From assembly GCA_005777235.1 (NCBI GenBank), contig SXND01000087.1, forward strand, positions 35,623 to 99,622: a DNA stretch of 64,000 nt, read 5' to 3'. Below, in pieces: positions 29,041 to 38,116 of the stretch; position 1 is the stretch's first letter; each line of letters begins with the position of its first letter. The notes under the pieces were generated by a model. The model saw only the letters and a list, made by a program, of their open reading frames with translations. It was not told the origin of the DNA and searched no databases. The DNA comes from Pseudomonadota bacterium (GTDB taxonomy: Bacteria; Tectomicrobia; Entotheonellia; Entotheonellales; Entotheonellaceae). The position numbers were made by a program, and so were the translations under genes.

Positions 29041-29718
29041 ATGACGACACCCTGTGTCTCCGTCCATGAGGTAGTCAAAACCTATCGCCTGGGTACCAGC
29101 CTCGTCCCGGCCCTGCAAGGGATCAGCCTGGAGGTAGCCGATGCCGAGTTTGTGGCCCTGTGCGGGGCATCTGGCAGTGGTAAGACCACCTTGCTCAACC
29201 TCATCGGTGGCCTCGACCAGCCCACCTCGGGCTCGGTCACAGTCGCTGGTGTCGAGGTGGCAACCTGCACGGATAGCCAACTGGCCGAGTTGCGCAACCG
29301 CGCCATTGGGTTTATCTTCCAGACGTTTAACTTGATTCCCGTGCTCAGCGTGTATGAAAATGTCGAATATCCCCTGGTCATTCGCCGCATGCCCCGTAGC
29401 GAGCGTCAGCCCAGAGTGGAGGCAATGGTCGCCGCGGTGGGGCTGCGCGCGTTCATGGCCCACAAGCCCGGCGAGCTGTCCGGCGGGCAAATGCAGCGTG
29501 TGGCGATTGCGCGTGCCCTGGTCACGGAGCCACGCCTGGTGTTGGCAGACGAACCCACTGCGAACCTCGACTCGCGCACCGGCGTCGCCATCCTGGAACT
29601 GATGCAGGCTATGCATCGGCAGCACGGCACCACGTTCCTGTTCTCCACCCATGACCACCAGGTGTTGCGCTATGCCGACACGGTGTATCAGATGCAAGAT
29701 GGCCAGCTGCGTGCGTAG
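29041..29718 (+). CDS. LolD/MacB-like ABC transporter ATPase
   Basis: GASGSGKTT Walker A, LSGGQMQRVAIARAL signature, LADEPTANLD Walker B. Confidence 0.92.
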   Translation: MTTPCVSVHEVVKTYRLGTSLVPALQGISLEVADAEFVALCGASGSGKTTLLNLIGGLDQPTSGSVTVAGVEVATCTDSQLAELRNRAIGFIFQTFNLIPVLSVYENVEYPLVIRRMPRSERQPRVEAMVAAVGLRAFMAHKPGELSGGQMQRVAIARALVTEPRLVLADEPTANLDSRTGVAILELMQAMHRQHGTTFLFSTHDHQVLRYADTVYQMQDGQLRA

Positions 29719-29886
29719 TGTACTCCACCGACCACCAACCACGAACCATACATCACAGAAATTGGGCTTTAGCCCGTGGAAGCCTCGGGGCTTTAGCCCC
29801 AGAGGAGGAAACGCTTTCCAGGCTTGAGCCGACTGTGCTGCATGGCGTGCTTGTATACTCGAGGCGAGCATGCTAATTTCTCTCCC

Positions 29887-31065
29887 ATGGAACTGACCTT
29901 GCAACTCAAGCTGCTGCCGACCGACGACCAGTCCACGGCCTTGCGTGCGACGATGGCCCGCTTTCATGAGGCGTGCAATTGGCTGGCAGCGCGGGCGTTT
30001 GCCCAACAGTGCGCCAACAAGCTGACGCTGCAACGGCTGTACGACTATGAGCTGCGGACGATGTTTGCTCTGCCTGTGCAGATGGTGGTCCGCTGTCTGG
30101 CACGGGTCGCAGGCACGTACCGGCGGGACAAGACGATCTGCCCCACTTGCCGGTCTGAGGCCGCCATGCCCTACGATCAGCGGATGATGCGTGGTGATGG
30201 CCTTGACCACGTGAGCCTCTCGACGCTGACCGGGCGGGTGCTCGTGTCGTTCGTGCTGGGCCCCTACCGCCGCCCACGTTTTGATGCGTATGAGCCCAGG
30301 CAGTGTCAGCTGGTCGTCCGCAGCGAGGGGCAGTGGTTTCTGCTGGTGGTCGTGCAGGTTCCCGAGGGGACGCCGTGTCCCCCGACCGACTTTCTGGGCG
30401 TGGATCTGGGCGTCGTCAATCTGGCGGCCACCAGCGACGGCACGACGCATAGCGGCGCGGGCGTGGAAGCCTGTCGGACACGGTACGCCCGGCGGAGACA
30501 ACGGCTGCAGTGGGCGGCCCATCGCGCCCAGAGGGCGGGCAAACGCCCCAAGAACATGCGGCGGGCGTTGCAGCGCACCGCCAGACGTGCATCCAGGTTT
30601 CGCCAAGACACCAACCATCGTATCAGGAAGACGCTCGTTGCGGCGGCCACAGGCAACGGCTACGGCATCGCCCTTGAAGACCTCAAGGCGATCCGCCGTC
30701 GGACGCGGTTCCGGAAGCCGCAACGCGCCTGGATGACCGGCTGGGGCTTTGCCCAACTGCGGTTTTTTGTCGAGTACAAGGCGCAGCTCGCGGGCGTGCA
30801 GGTGGTCCTGGTGGACCCGAAGTACACCAGTCAGCAGTGCAGTGTCTGTGGGCATATCGCCAAGGCCAATCGGCGCAGTCAAGCGCTCTTCTCCTGCCAG
30901 GCATGCGGCTATCCCGCCCATGCCGACGGCAATGCGGCGTTGAACATTCGCTATATGGCGCTCGTCAATGCGCCTTTGGTTGCGGGTCGCGTCCCCCAGC
31001 TCTGGCTGCTGGGGGATGTCGGCGCCAGCGACAAGCTGCGGCACTTCAGTGCCAGCAGTCATTGA
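29887..31065 (+). CDS. tnpB: TnpB (copy 4), apparently intact
   Basis: MELTLQLKLLPTDDQSTALRATMARFHEACNWLA...; GVDLGVVNLAATSDG, ALEDLKAI, HADGNAALNI; zinc finger CSVCGH...CQACG. Confidence 0.9.
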   Translation: MELTLQLKLLPTDDQSTALRATMARFHEACNWLAARAFAQQCANKLTLQRLYDYELRTMFALPVQMVVRCLARVAGTYRRDKTICPTCRSEAAMPYDQRMMRGDGLDHVSLSTLTGRVLVSFVLGPYRRPRFDAYEPRQCQLVVRSEGQWFLLVVVQVPEGTPCPPTDFLGVDLGVVNLAATSDGTTHSGAGVEACRTRYARRRQRLQWAAHRAQRAGKRPKNMRRALQRTARRASRFRQDTNHRIRKTLVAAATGNGYGIALEDLKAIRRRTRFRKPQRAWMTGWGFAQLRFFVEYKAQLAGVQVVLVDPKYTSQQCSVCGHIAKANRRSQALFSCQACGYPAHADGNAALNIRYMALVNAPLVAGRVPQLWLLGDVGASDKLRHFSASSH

Positions 31066-31067
31066 CT

Positions 31068-32288
31068 ATGCTCATCCAACTAGCCTGGCGTAACGTGCTG
31101 CGCAACCGTCGGCGTACCGGCATCACCGTGCTGGCGATTGTCGCGGGGATGACGGGCCTGATCGTCTTTGGTGGCTTCATCGAGTTTGCCTACGTGGGCC
31201 TGCGCGAATCCGTCATCCGCACGCAGTTGGGGCATATCCAAATCACCAAACAGGGCTACAGCGCGCACGGTCTGGCCGCGCCGTACCACTATCTCATCGA
31301 CAATATGGCGGAGATCGAGCGCCTCGTGCGTGACCTGCCCGAAGTGCAGGTGGTCACAGCACGTTTGACCTTCACGGGTTTGATCAGTAACGGCGAGCGC
31401 ACCTTGCCCGGCAAGGGAACGGGTGTCATCCCTGAGCGCGAAGCGGCCCTCAGCACGCTGGAGACCATTGTGGCGGGCGCGCCGCTGGCGCATGGGAGTA
31501 CCTTCCAGGGCGTCATCGGGCATGAACTCGCCAAGGCCCTCGGCGCGCAGCCGGGAGAGTATCTGACCATCCTCACCAGCACGGTGGACGGGGCGCTGAA
31601 CGGCTTCAACTTTCAATTGGTGGGCGTGGGCCAGACGGATTTGCTGGAATATGATAGTGTGTTTGTCAAATTGCCGCTGGCCGAGGTGCAGTCATTGCTC
31701 AACACGCAGGGGGTCGAGCGTCTGGTGCTGCTGCTGACGCGTACCGAGCAGACCGCTGACGTCGCCGCACGCCTGCGAGCACGCTTTGCGGCGCTACACC
31801 TGCCCTTGGAGGTGCAAACCTGGGACGAACTGGCGCACTTTTATCGTCGCGTCGTCATCCTCTACGATGGCATCTTTCGCGTCATCAAAGTCATCATTGG
31901 CTGTATTGTCTTCTTGAGCATCGTCAACACCATGACCATGTCGATTGCCGAGCGCGTGCGTGAGATTGGCACGCTGCGCGCCCTAGGCACCAAACGTCAG
32001 GGCATTGTGCAACTCTTCTTGCTCGAAGGTATCATCATTGGTCTCGTCGGCGGAGTGCTGGGGGTGCTGAGCGGCATGCTGGCGGCCTGGATCATCAATA
32101 GCAGTGGTGGCATTGCCATCCCGCCGCCACCTGGCATGTCGCGGGGTTATATCTCGTTGATCCTGATCGTGCCCAGGGTGTTGCTCTACGCGTTTGTGTC
32201 GACGGTTCTGGTCGCAGGGATGTCGTCGGTGTTTCCAGCTCTGGGGGCGGTGCGGCTGCGGGTGGTCGAGGCGTTGCGCCATACGTGA
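31068..32288 (+). CDS. LolC/E (FtsX-like) ABC transporter permease
   Basis: LIQLAWRNVLRNRRRTGITVLAIVAGMTGLIVFGGF...SIVNTMTMSIAERVREIGTLRALGTKR. Confidence 0.9.
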   Translation: MLIQLAWRNVLRNRRRTGITVLAIVAGMTGLIVFGGFIEFAYVGLRESVIRTQLGHIQITKQGYSAHGLAAPYHYLIDNMAEIERLVRDLPEVQVVTARLTFTGLISNGERTLPGKGTGVIPEREAALSTLETIVAGAPLAHGSTFQGVIGHELAKALGAQPGEYLTILTSTVDGALNGFNFQLVGVGQTDLLEYDSVFVKLPLAEVQSLLNTQGVERLVLLLTRTEQTADVAARLRARFAALHLPLEVQTWDELAHFYRRVVILYDGIFRVIKVIIGCIVFLSIVNTMTMSIAERVREIGTLRALGTKRQGIVQLFLLEGIIIGLVGGVLGVLSGMLAAWIINSSGGIAIPPPPGMSRGYISLILIVPRVLLYAFVSTVLVAGMSSVFPALGAVRLRVVEALRHT

Positions 32289-32334
32289 GTGATGGGTGGT
32301 TGGTGCGTAGGGGTTGGTAGGGAAAGGCAAGACG

Positions 32335-33102
32335 ATGGCTGGACAATATGCGGCGCGCTGGCGCTTGGGCCAGAGCATCATCCTGGCAGCTTGGCTCGGC
32401 GTGCTGCTGGTGGGACACAGCAGGGCGCAGGAGGCCATGGACCACCTGCTCGAACAAGTGGATCGCGTGCGGACGCCGGAAGGCTCTTTTGTCATGCAGG
32501 TCACCATTCGCACGCAGGAGCCCGGCAAGCCCGAGCAAGTACACGGCTATGAGGTGTTTATTCAGGGGGCGCAGCAGACGCTGGTGCGCTTTACCTCACC
32601 GGCCGCGGAACGGGGCAAATCACTGCTCATGCTGGGGCAGGATTTGTGGGCCTATCTGCCAACGGTGGGGAAGCCGATTCGCATTCCCCTGGCGCAGCGC
32701 CTGGTGGGCGATGTGGCCAATGGCGACCTGGCGCGCTTGAACTTCGCGGGGGATTATACGGCCACGCTGCAGGGGTCCGAGATGTTTGAGGGCCACGACA
32801 GCGCCATCTTACACTTGACCGCCAAGAGCAAGGCCCTGACCTATGGCACCATTCGCCTGTGGGTGGCCAAGGACACGGCGCACCCGCTCAAAGCCGAGTT
32901 CTTTACCCTGGCTGGACAATTGCTCAAAATCGGGCGCTATACTCACTATGCCCTGGTGGCAGGGCGGTTACGTCCCACTCAGATGGTGCTGAACGATCAT
33001 GTGCAGGCGGGCCTGGTGTCAACGCTGGAATACCGCGACATGCAGGCCCGCGACATTCCCGACAAGTTTTTTAACAAGAACTATCTCAAGCATCTCGAAT
33101 AG
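32335..33102 (+). CDS. Outer membrane lipoprotein-sorting protein (LolA-like)
   Basis: Signal peptide; MDHLLEQVDRVRTPEGSFVMQVTIRTQEPGK...LWAYLPTVGKPIRIPLAQRLVGDVANGDLARLNFAGDY. Confidence 0.8.
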   Translation: MAGQYAARWRLGQSIILAAWLGVLLVGHSRAQEAMDHLLEQVDRVRTPEGSFVMQVTIRTQEPGKPEQVHGYEVFIQGAQQTLVRFTSPAAERGKSLLMLGQDLWAYLPTVGKPIRIPLAQRLVGDVANGDLARLNFAGDYTATLQGSEMFEGHDSAILHLTAKSKALTYGTIRLWVAKDTAHPLKAEFFTLAGQLLKIGRYTHYALVAGRLRPTQMVLNDHVQAGLVSTLEYRDMQARDIPDKFFNKNYLKHLE

Positions 33103-33104
33103 CG

Positions 33105-34457
33105 GTGCACACCATGCTCACCTGGCCCCAACGTCTCTGTGACCTGTGGCGCTGTCTGGTGCTTCTGGGCGTCTTGAGCCTGTGCTGTCCCACGCTGGCC
33201 CTGGCCGCCGACCTCAACGAGGCGCTGCGCTTCGAGGGCTCCGTGCGCCACGAGTTGGCGACGCGGATCAGTCCGCGGTATGAACTCACCAAAGTCAAAA
33301 CCCTAGGGTATCTCGCCGGCAAGTATGCTTGGACGAAACAGGTACGGCTGCAGCTCGCGGCCCGTGCCTTCTACGATGCCGTCTACGACCTCACCGACAC
33401 CTTCCCCGCCGCGGTAGCGCGCGACCAGGAGGCCGAGGCCAGCCTGCGGCAGGCCCAGCTCGATCTGTCCTTCGGGGCCTTTGATGCGCATGTGGGCTTA
33501 CAGCAGATCGTCTGGGGCGAAGCGGTGGGTACGTTCCTTGCTGATGTCGTCAATCCCAAAGATTTTCGGGAATTCGTCCTCCCGGAGTTCCGTGACCTGC
33601 GTAGACCCCTGTGGGCCGTGGACCTCACCTATTATCTCGCGCCTGGGCTGCAACTCGAAGGCGTCTGGACTCCGCATCTGCTGTTCCACAAGCTAGCCCG
33701 GCCCGGCGCCGAATTCGCCGTGTTCCGCCCACCGCCGCCGCCTGGCGTGCAGGTCGTCACCGCGCCCACCCGCACGCCGGCCACGACGATTGGGCACAGT
33801 CAAGGCGGGCTGCGGCTCTCCTGGCTGACCCACGGCTGGGATCTGTCGCTGTTCTCTTTCGAGGCGTTTGACGCCTTTCCGACACCCTTCCGTCGTATTA
33901 GCAGCGATACTGGACAACCCCTCGTCACCGTCTCGCCACGGCATACGCGGCTGCGTTACCTGGGGATGACCGTTGGGAAGACCATTGAGCCGATCGTGTT
34001 GCGCAGCGAGATCGTCGCTACGTTCGACAAATTCGTACGCACCACGGATCCCCGCGACCGCGATGGCGTGGTGCGTACGACTGTCCTGGACTACATGCTC
34101 GGCGTCGATTACACGCTTTTCGACGCCGTCCTGGTGGGGGTGCAGTTCCTCCAACACCTCGCGCCTGGGGCGACAGTGCGCTGGCGTGATGAGCTGCAGC
34201 GCCGCGGCGCCTTCAACACCGCCCTCTCCGTGCGTCTGGAGATGAGTCTGCTGGACCAGAAGCTTGTGCCGCAGGTGCTGGGCATCGTCAACACGGACCG
34301 TGGGGATTATCGCCTGAGTCCCAAGGTGGTGTACCATGTGAGCAGCGCCCTGGCCCTGACGTTGGGAGCGCACATCTTCGGCGGTCCACGCGATACCCTC
34401 TATGGCCAGTTTGACACGAAAGATGTCGTGTATACGGAATTCCTCTATACGTTGTGA
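33105..34457 (+). CDS. DUF1302-like outer-membrane beta-barrel protein
   Basis: Signal peptide LGVLSLCCPTLALAA; LDLSFGAFDAHVGLQQIVWGEAVGTFLADVVNPKDFREF; terminal aromatic-rich strand. Confidence 0.65.
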   Translation: MHTMLTWPQRLCDLWRCLVLLGVLSLCCPTLALAADLNEALRFEGSVRHELATRISPRYELTKVKTLGYLAGKYAWTKQVRLQLAARAFYDAVYDLTDTFPAAVARDQEAEASLRQAQLDLSFGAFDAHVGLQQIVWGEAVGTFLADVVNPKDFREFVLPEFRDLRRPLWAVDLTYYLAPGLQLEGVWTPHLLFHKLARPGAEFAVFRPPPPPGVQVVTAPTRTPATTIGHSQGGLRLSWLTHGWDLSLFSFEAFDAFPTPFRRISSDTGQPLVTVSPRHTRLRYLGMTVGKTIEPIVLRSEIVATFDKFVRTTDPRDRDGVVRTTVLDYMLGVDYTLFDAVLVGVQFLQHLAPGATVRWRDELQRRGAFNTALSVRLEMSLLDQKLVPQVLGIVNTDRGDYRLSPKVVYHVSSALALTLGAHIFGGPRDTLYGQFDTKDVVYTEFLYTL

Positions 34458-34459
34458 GT

Positions 34460-34668
34460 GAGTCGACGTACTCCCCCGACTGAAGTCGGGGGACTCTTAG
34501 GAGTCGGTGTCGAGCAGACATAGTGCCGCAATGCGCTCCGTTCAGCAGGTCACGATACCCTGGAATGCGTGCCAGTTCCAGGCTCTATCGTCTGTCCTTA
34601 AATAGTTGTGGCGAGTACCACGTTGTGGGGCAGACACGACAAGCCTGTTGAACATTGTCGAGGCAAAC
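34460..34668 (+). ncRNA. HEARO / IscB omega-RNA (copy 2)
   Basis: About 200-nt structured noncoding segment directly upstream of iscB; hairpin CCCCCGAC-TGAA-GTCGGGGG (34473-34492) adjacent to the conserved left-end 13-mer gagtcgacgtact; matches the expected location of IscB omega-RNAs. Confidence 0.7.
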
Positions 34669-35994
34669 ATGACCCGAGTAATCGGAGAGACCATGTCCAC
34701 CTGTGTGTTCGTCCTGACGACTGATCATGTCCCACAAACCCCCGTGCATCCCGCTGTGGCGCGGAAGATGTTGACGGCTAGGGCCGCGGCAGTGTTCAAG
34801 CGCTTCCCTTTCACCATCATCTTGAAGACGGCAGAGGCCGCCCACCTTCCCGTGCACACGCATCGCCTGAAGATTGACCCTGGCAGCAAGACCACGGGAC
34901 TGGCGTTGCTCGATGGCCCCAAGGTCGTCTGGGCGGCAGAGATCACGCATAGGGGCCAACGGATCACAGATGCGCTGCTCCGTCGACGCGCCCTACGGCG
35001 TAGTCGCCGCCAACGCCAGACACGCTACCGCCAAGCGCGCTTCCTCAATCGCACCCGGCCAGCGGGCTGGCTGCCTCCATCGCTGCACAGTCGTGTGGCG
35101 AACATGATGACCTGGGTGCAACGTCTGCAACGACTGTGCCCCATCGTGGCGCTGAGTCAAGAGCTGGTGCGTTTTGATGCGCAGCTCCTGCAGCACCCCG
35201 CAATCAGCGGCATCGAGTACCAGCACGGCACGTTGGCGGGCTATGAGGTGCGTGAGTATCTGTTGGAGAAGTGGGGCCGTGCTTGCGCCTACTGTGGCGC
35301 GACCGACGTACCGCTTGAAGTCGAGCATATCGTGCCGAAAGTGCGTGGGGGCTCACATCGCGTCAGCAACCTCACCCTGGCCTGCGTGTCCTGTAATCAG
35401 CAGAAAGGCAGCCAGACGGCGGGAGAGTTTGGGTTTGCGAAGATACAGGCGCAGGCCAGGGTGCCGCTCAAAGATGCCGCCGTCGTCAACGCCACACGCT
35501 GGGCGCTGTATAGTGCGTTGAAAACCACTGAGCTGCCAGTCGAAACAGGCACAGGGGGGCGCACGAAGTACAACCGGACTCGCCGAGGCATTCCCAAGTC
35601 TCACTGGAGCGATGCTGCCTGCGTGGGCGCCAGCACGCCAGAGGCATTGCATGTTGCCGGTGTACAACCCTTGGGTATTCGGGCGATGGGGCACGGGACC
35701 AGGCAGATGTGTCGCGTAGGTGCCCAGGGCTTCCCGAAGGCGCACCGCACGCGCCAGAAGCAGTACTTTGGTATGCAGATTGGCGATATCGTCAAGGCCA
35801 GTGTCCCCCAGGGCAAGTATGCCGGCACATGGACCAGCCGCGTCGTTGTCAAGAACAGTGGTTGGTTTGACCTGGTTATCCATGGCAAAAAGGCCAGCGT
35901 GCATCACAAGCATTGCACACGCCTCTGGTCGTCGGATGGCTATACGTACACCCTGCCTGCTGGTGCAGGCACCGCCGTTTCCTCCCCCCACTGA
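34669..35994 (+). CDS. iscB: IscB RNA-guided nuclease (copy 2), with upstream omega-RNA
   Basis: Same 442-codon span as copy 1; KIDPGSKTTGLALLDG, VEHIVPKVRGGSHRVSNLTLACVSCN, SHWSDAACVGAS. Confidence 0.93.
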   Translation: MTRVIGETMSTCVFVLTTDHVPQTPVHPAVARKMLTARAAAVFKRFPFTIILKTAEAAHLPVHTHRLKIDPGSKTTGLALLDGPKVVWAAEITHRGQRITDALLRRRALRRSRRQRQTRYRQARFLNRTRPAGWLPPSLHSRVANMMTWVQRLQRLCPIVALSQELVRFDAQLLQHPAISGIEYQHGTLAGYEVREYLLEKWGRACAYCGATDVPLEVEHIVPKVRGGSHRVSNLTLACVSCNQQKGSQTAGEFGFAKIQAQARVPLKDAAVVNATRWALYSALKTTELPVETGTGGRTKYNRTRRGIPKSHWSDAACVGASTPEALHVAGVQPLGIRAMGHGTRQMCRVGAQGFPKAHRTRQKQYFGMQIGDIVKASVPQGKYAGTWTSRVVVKNSGWFDLVIHGKKASVHHKHCTRLWSSDGYTYTLPAGAGTAVSSPH

Positions 35995-36182
35995 AGTGAG
36001 GGGTCTCCATGGCGGATTTCTTAGGATCCACTGACGGTGGCAGGCCGGGCTGCGTGACCCGGCACACATCGGTTATAGTTATTCGACGAAGAGAACGGGT
36101 ATCGGGTCACCATGATCTGATGGGGCCGTCTTGACATGTTGAGTCAGCAGAGAAGTGGGACAGGATAAAGCGGTTACAACAT

Positions 36183-36587
36183 ATGGCGTGGATGGCGTTC
36201 TTAGTGGTGCTGGGGGGAAGTGTTGCGGGGAGCGGATGGGCCTGGGCCCAAGCGCAGGCGACAGGGGTCGCAGCGGAATGCGCGCAAGACGTCATGCAGT
36301 TATGTCCCAATGCCAAGACGCCGCAGGCACGTGCGCTGTGCCTGAAGAGTCAAGAGGCGAATCTCTCACCTGCCTGTAAGCAGGTGAGAACGAAAGTCCA
36401 GGAAACTAAGGCAAATGCCCAAACCAAATCTATGGAGGTCAAAGAAGTGTGCAAGGCTGATGCGGAGACCTTGTGCAAAGACCACAAAGTCGGCAGCGGC
36501 CTGCTCGTGTGTCTGAAGGCACACGAGGCCGAGCTCAGTGCAGCGTGCAAAGCCGCGCTCCCGAAGGGCAAAGGTACAACCAACTAG
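36183..36587 (+). CDS. Secreted cysteine-rich repeat protein (GLG1-like Cys-rich repeat)
   Basis: Signal peptide; ECAQDVMQLCPNAKTPQARALCLKSQEANLSPACKQ and VCKADAETLCKDHKVGSGLLVCLKAHEAELSAACKAAL. Confidence 0.65.
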   Translation: MAWMAFLVVLGGSVAGSGWAWAQAQATGVAAECAQDVMQLCPNAKTPQARALCLKSQEANLSPACKQVRTKVQETKANAQTKSMEVKEVCKADAETLCKDHKVGSGLLVCLKAHEAELSAACKAALPKGKGTTN

Positions 36588-36615
36588 TGCATATCCAATG
36601 AGCCTTGGAGGTTTT

Positions 36616-36674
36616 CCTGGGAGCGCGGGCGTCTCGCCCGCCTTTGGAGCGGGCAAGATGCCCGCGCTCCCAGG
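36616..36674. repeat. REP-like palindrome
   Basis: cctgggagcgcgggcgtctcgcccgc...gcgggcaagatgcccgcgctcccagg. Confidence 0.85.
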
Positions 36675-36830
36675 GGCAGCCAAAGCCGCATACCTTCCTT
36701 GTACGTGCACTAGGGTCACATGCTTGACCTGCGCCTCGGAGCGCAGGTTCCCCTGAGGTGTGGACGTCTCACCAACCCCGCACGTGGGCAGAATATCCGC
36801 ACTAAAAGATGACAAAGCTCTATATATCTT

Positions 36831-36970
36831 GTGTGGAAGTGGTTACCTCTCCTGAGCACGCCATGCTCCTGCACGCCGCGCAGACCCTCGACGGGGGCAG
36901 TGTCTTGCCAGGTTTTAGCCTGCCACTGCACACATTGTTTGCTGAACTCGACCTGCAAGGTGAGGCCTAA
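36831..36970 (+). pseudogene. C-terminal fragment of a Uma2-family (DUF820) gene
   Basis: VEVVTSPEHAMLLHAAQTLDGGSVLPGFSLPLHTLFAELDLQGEA, matching the C-terminus of the gene at 43304. Confidence 0.8.
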
Positions 36971-37153
36971 GCACCTGTCGCAAAAGGCCATCCAAGGCCC
37001 GTCCGGCAAGCCTTCAGACGCCCGTCCGCGTGTCGGGGCGACCGGCTGGTCGCCCCGCCTGGAGACCACATTTTCTGCTCCAAGCCGCATGGTGTATGAT
37101 GGGCGAGTGACCTGCGCTTCTCTCCTCATCACGCCCACACCAAGGAGCCACTC

Positions 37154-38089
37154 ATGGGACTCGGATGTGTCTATGCCAATCGCGGCGCCATGGCAACGCC
37201 GGCGCACCTGCTACGCTTTGCCCAGACCGCCGAAGCACTCGGCTTTGATGCCATCTGGACCAGCGATCACATCGTCGTGCCGACCAACGTGCAATCCTTT
37301 TACCCCTACCACCCCGAGGGCCAGATGCCCTTTGTGCCCAGCGAGCCGTATTGGGAACCCCTGGTGGTGCTCACCTATCTGGCGGCCGTGACGCAGCGTG
37401 TCCGCCTGGGCACCAGTGTGCTCATTCTGCCGTATCGCAATCCCGTGTTCATGGCCAAAGCTCTCGCCACCCTTGACGTGCTGTCGCAGGGCCGCATCAC
37501 CCTCGGGGTCGGGGTCGGTTGGATGGAAGAAGAGTTCAAGGCTCTCGGCCTGGACACCTATGCCCGCCGTGGCGCCTATAGCGACGAGTGCCTGCGCATC
37601 TTCCGTACGTTGTGGACCGAGGCGGACCCGGTGTTTGACGGCGAGTTCCATCAGTTTGCCAACCTCAAGTGTGAGCCAAAACCCGTGCAAGCGGGGGGTA
37701 TCCCCATCTGGGTTGGCGGTCACACGCCGCAGGCCATCCGGCGGGCCGCCCGGCTGGGGGATGGCTGGCAGCCCATTGTGCAGCGTCCGCCGGCGGATTT
37801 GCCGCCCGAGGAACTGCGGGTCAAAATTGCCGCGCTGCACGAACTGGCCGAGGCTCAGGGACGTGATCCACAGTCCATCGCCTTGGCGCTGGGGGCTGCA
37901 GTGCAGTTTAGCGATGGGCCGCGTACTGGACACTTTCGTGGCAGTGTGGCGCAGATCGTCGAGGGCATTCAGCAGTACCAAGAGGTTGGCGTGCAGGATT
38001 TTCGTTTCGATTTCCCCAGCACCTCGCCGGAAGGCACGTTGCAGGCGATGGAACGCTTTGCCGCTGAGGTGCGCCCACAGATCGTGTAG
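37154..38089 (+). CDS. LLM-class (luciferase-like, F420-type) oxidoreductase
   Basis: AEALGFDAIWTSDHIVVP...VRLGTSVLILPYRNPVFMAKALATLDVLSQGRITLGVGVGWMEEEF. Confidence 0.9.
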   Translation: MGLGCVYANRGAMATPAHLLRFAQTAEALGFDAIWTSDHIVVPTNVQSFYPYHPEGQMPFVPSEPYWEPLVVLTYLAAVTQRVRLGTSVLILPYRNPVFMAKALATLDVLSQGRITLGVGVGWMEEEFKALGLDTYARRGAYSDECLRIFRTLWTEADPVFDGEFHQFANLKCEPKPVQAGGIPIWVGGHTPQAIRRAARLGDGWQPIVQRPPADLPPEELRVKIAALHELAEAQGRDPQSIALALGAAVQFSDGPRTGHFRGSVAQIVEGIQQYQEVGVQDFRFDFPSTSPEGTLQAMERFAAEVRPQIV

Positions 38090-38116
38090 CGCTCTAACAT
38101 GCTGAAGGAGACAGGT

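Noticed and set aside
28996-31062. Minus-strand 688-aa ORF
   Set aside because: Antisense across lolD and TnpB copy 4; no recognisable domains.
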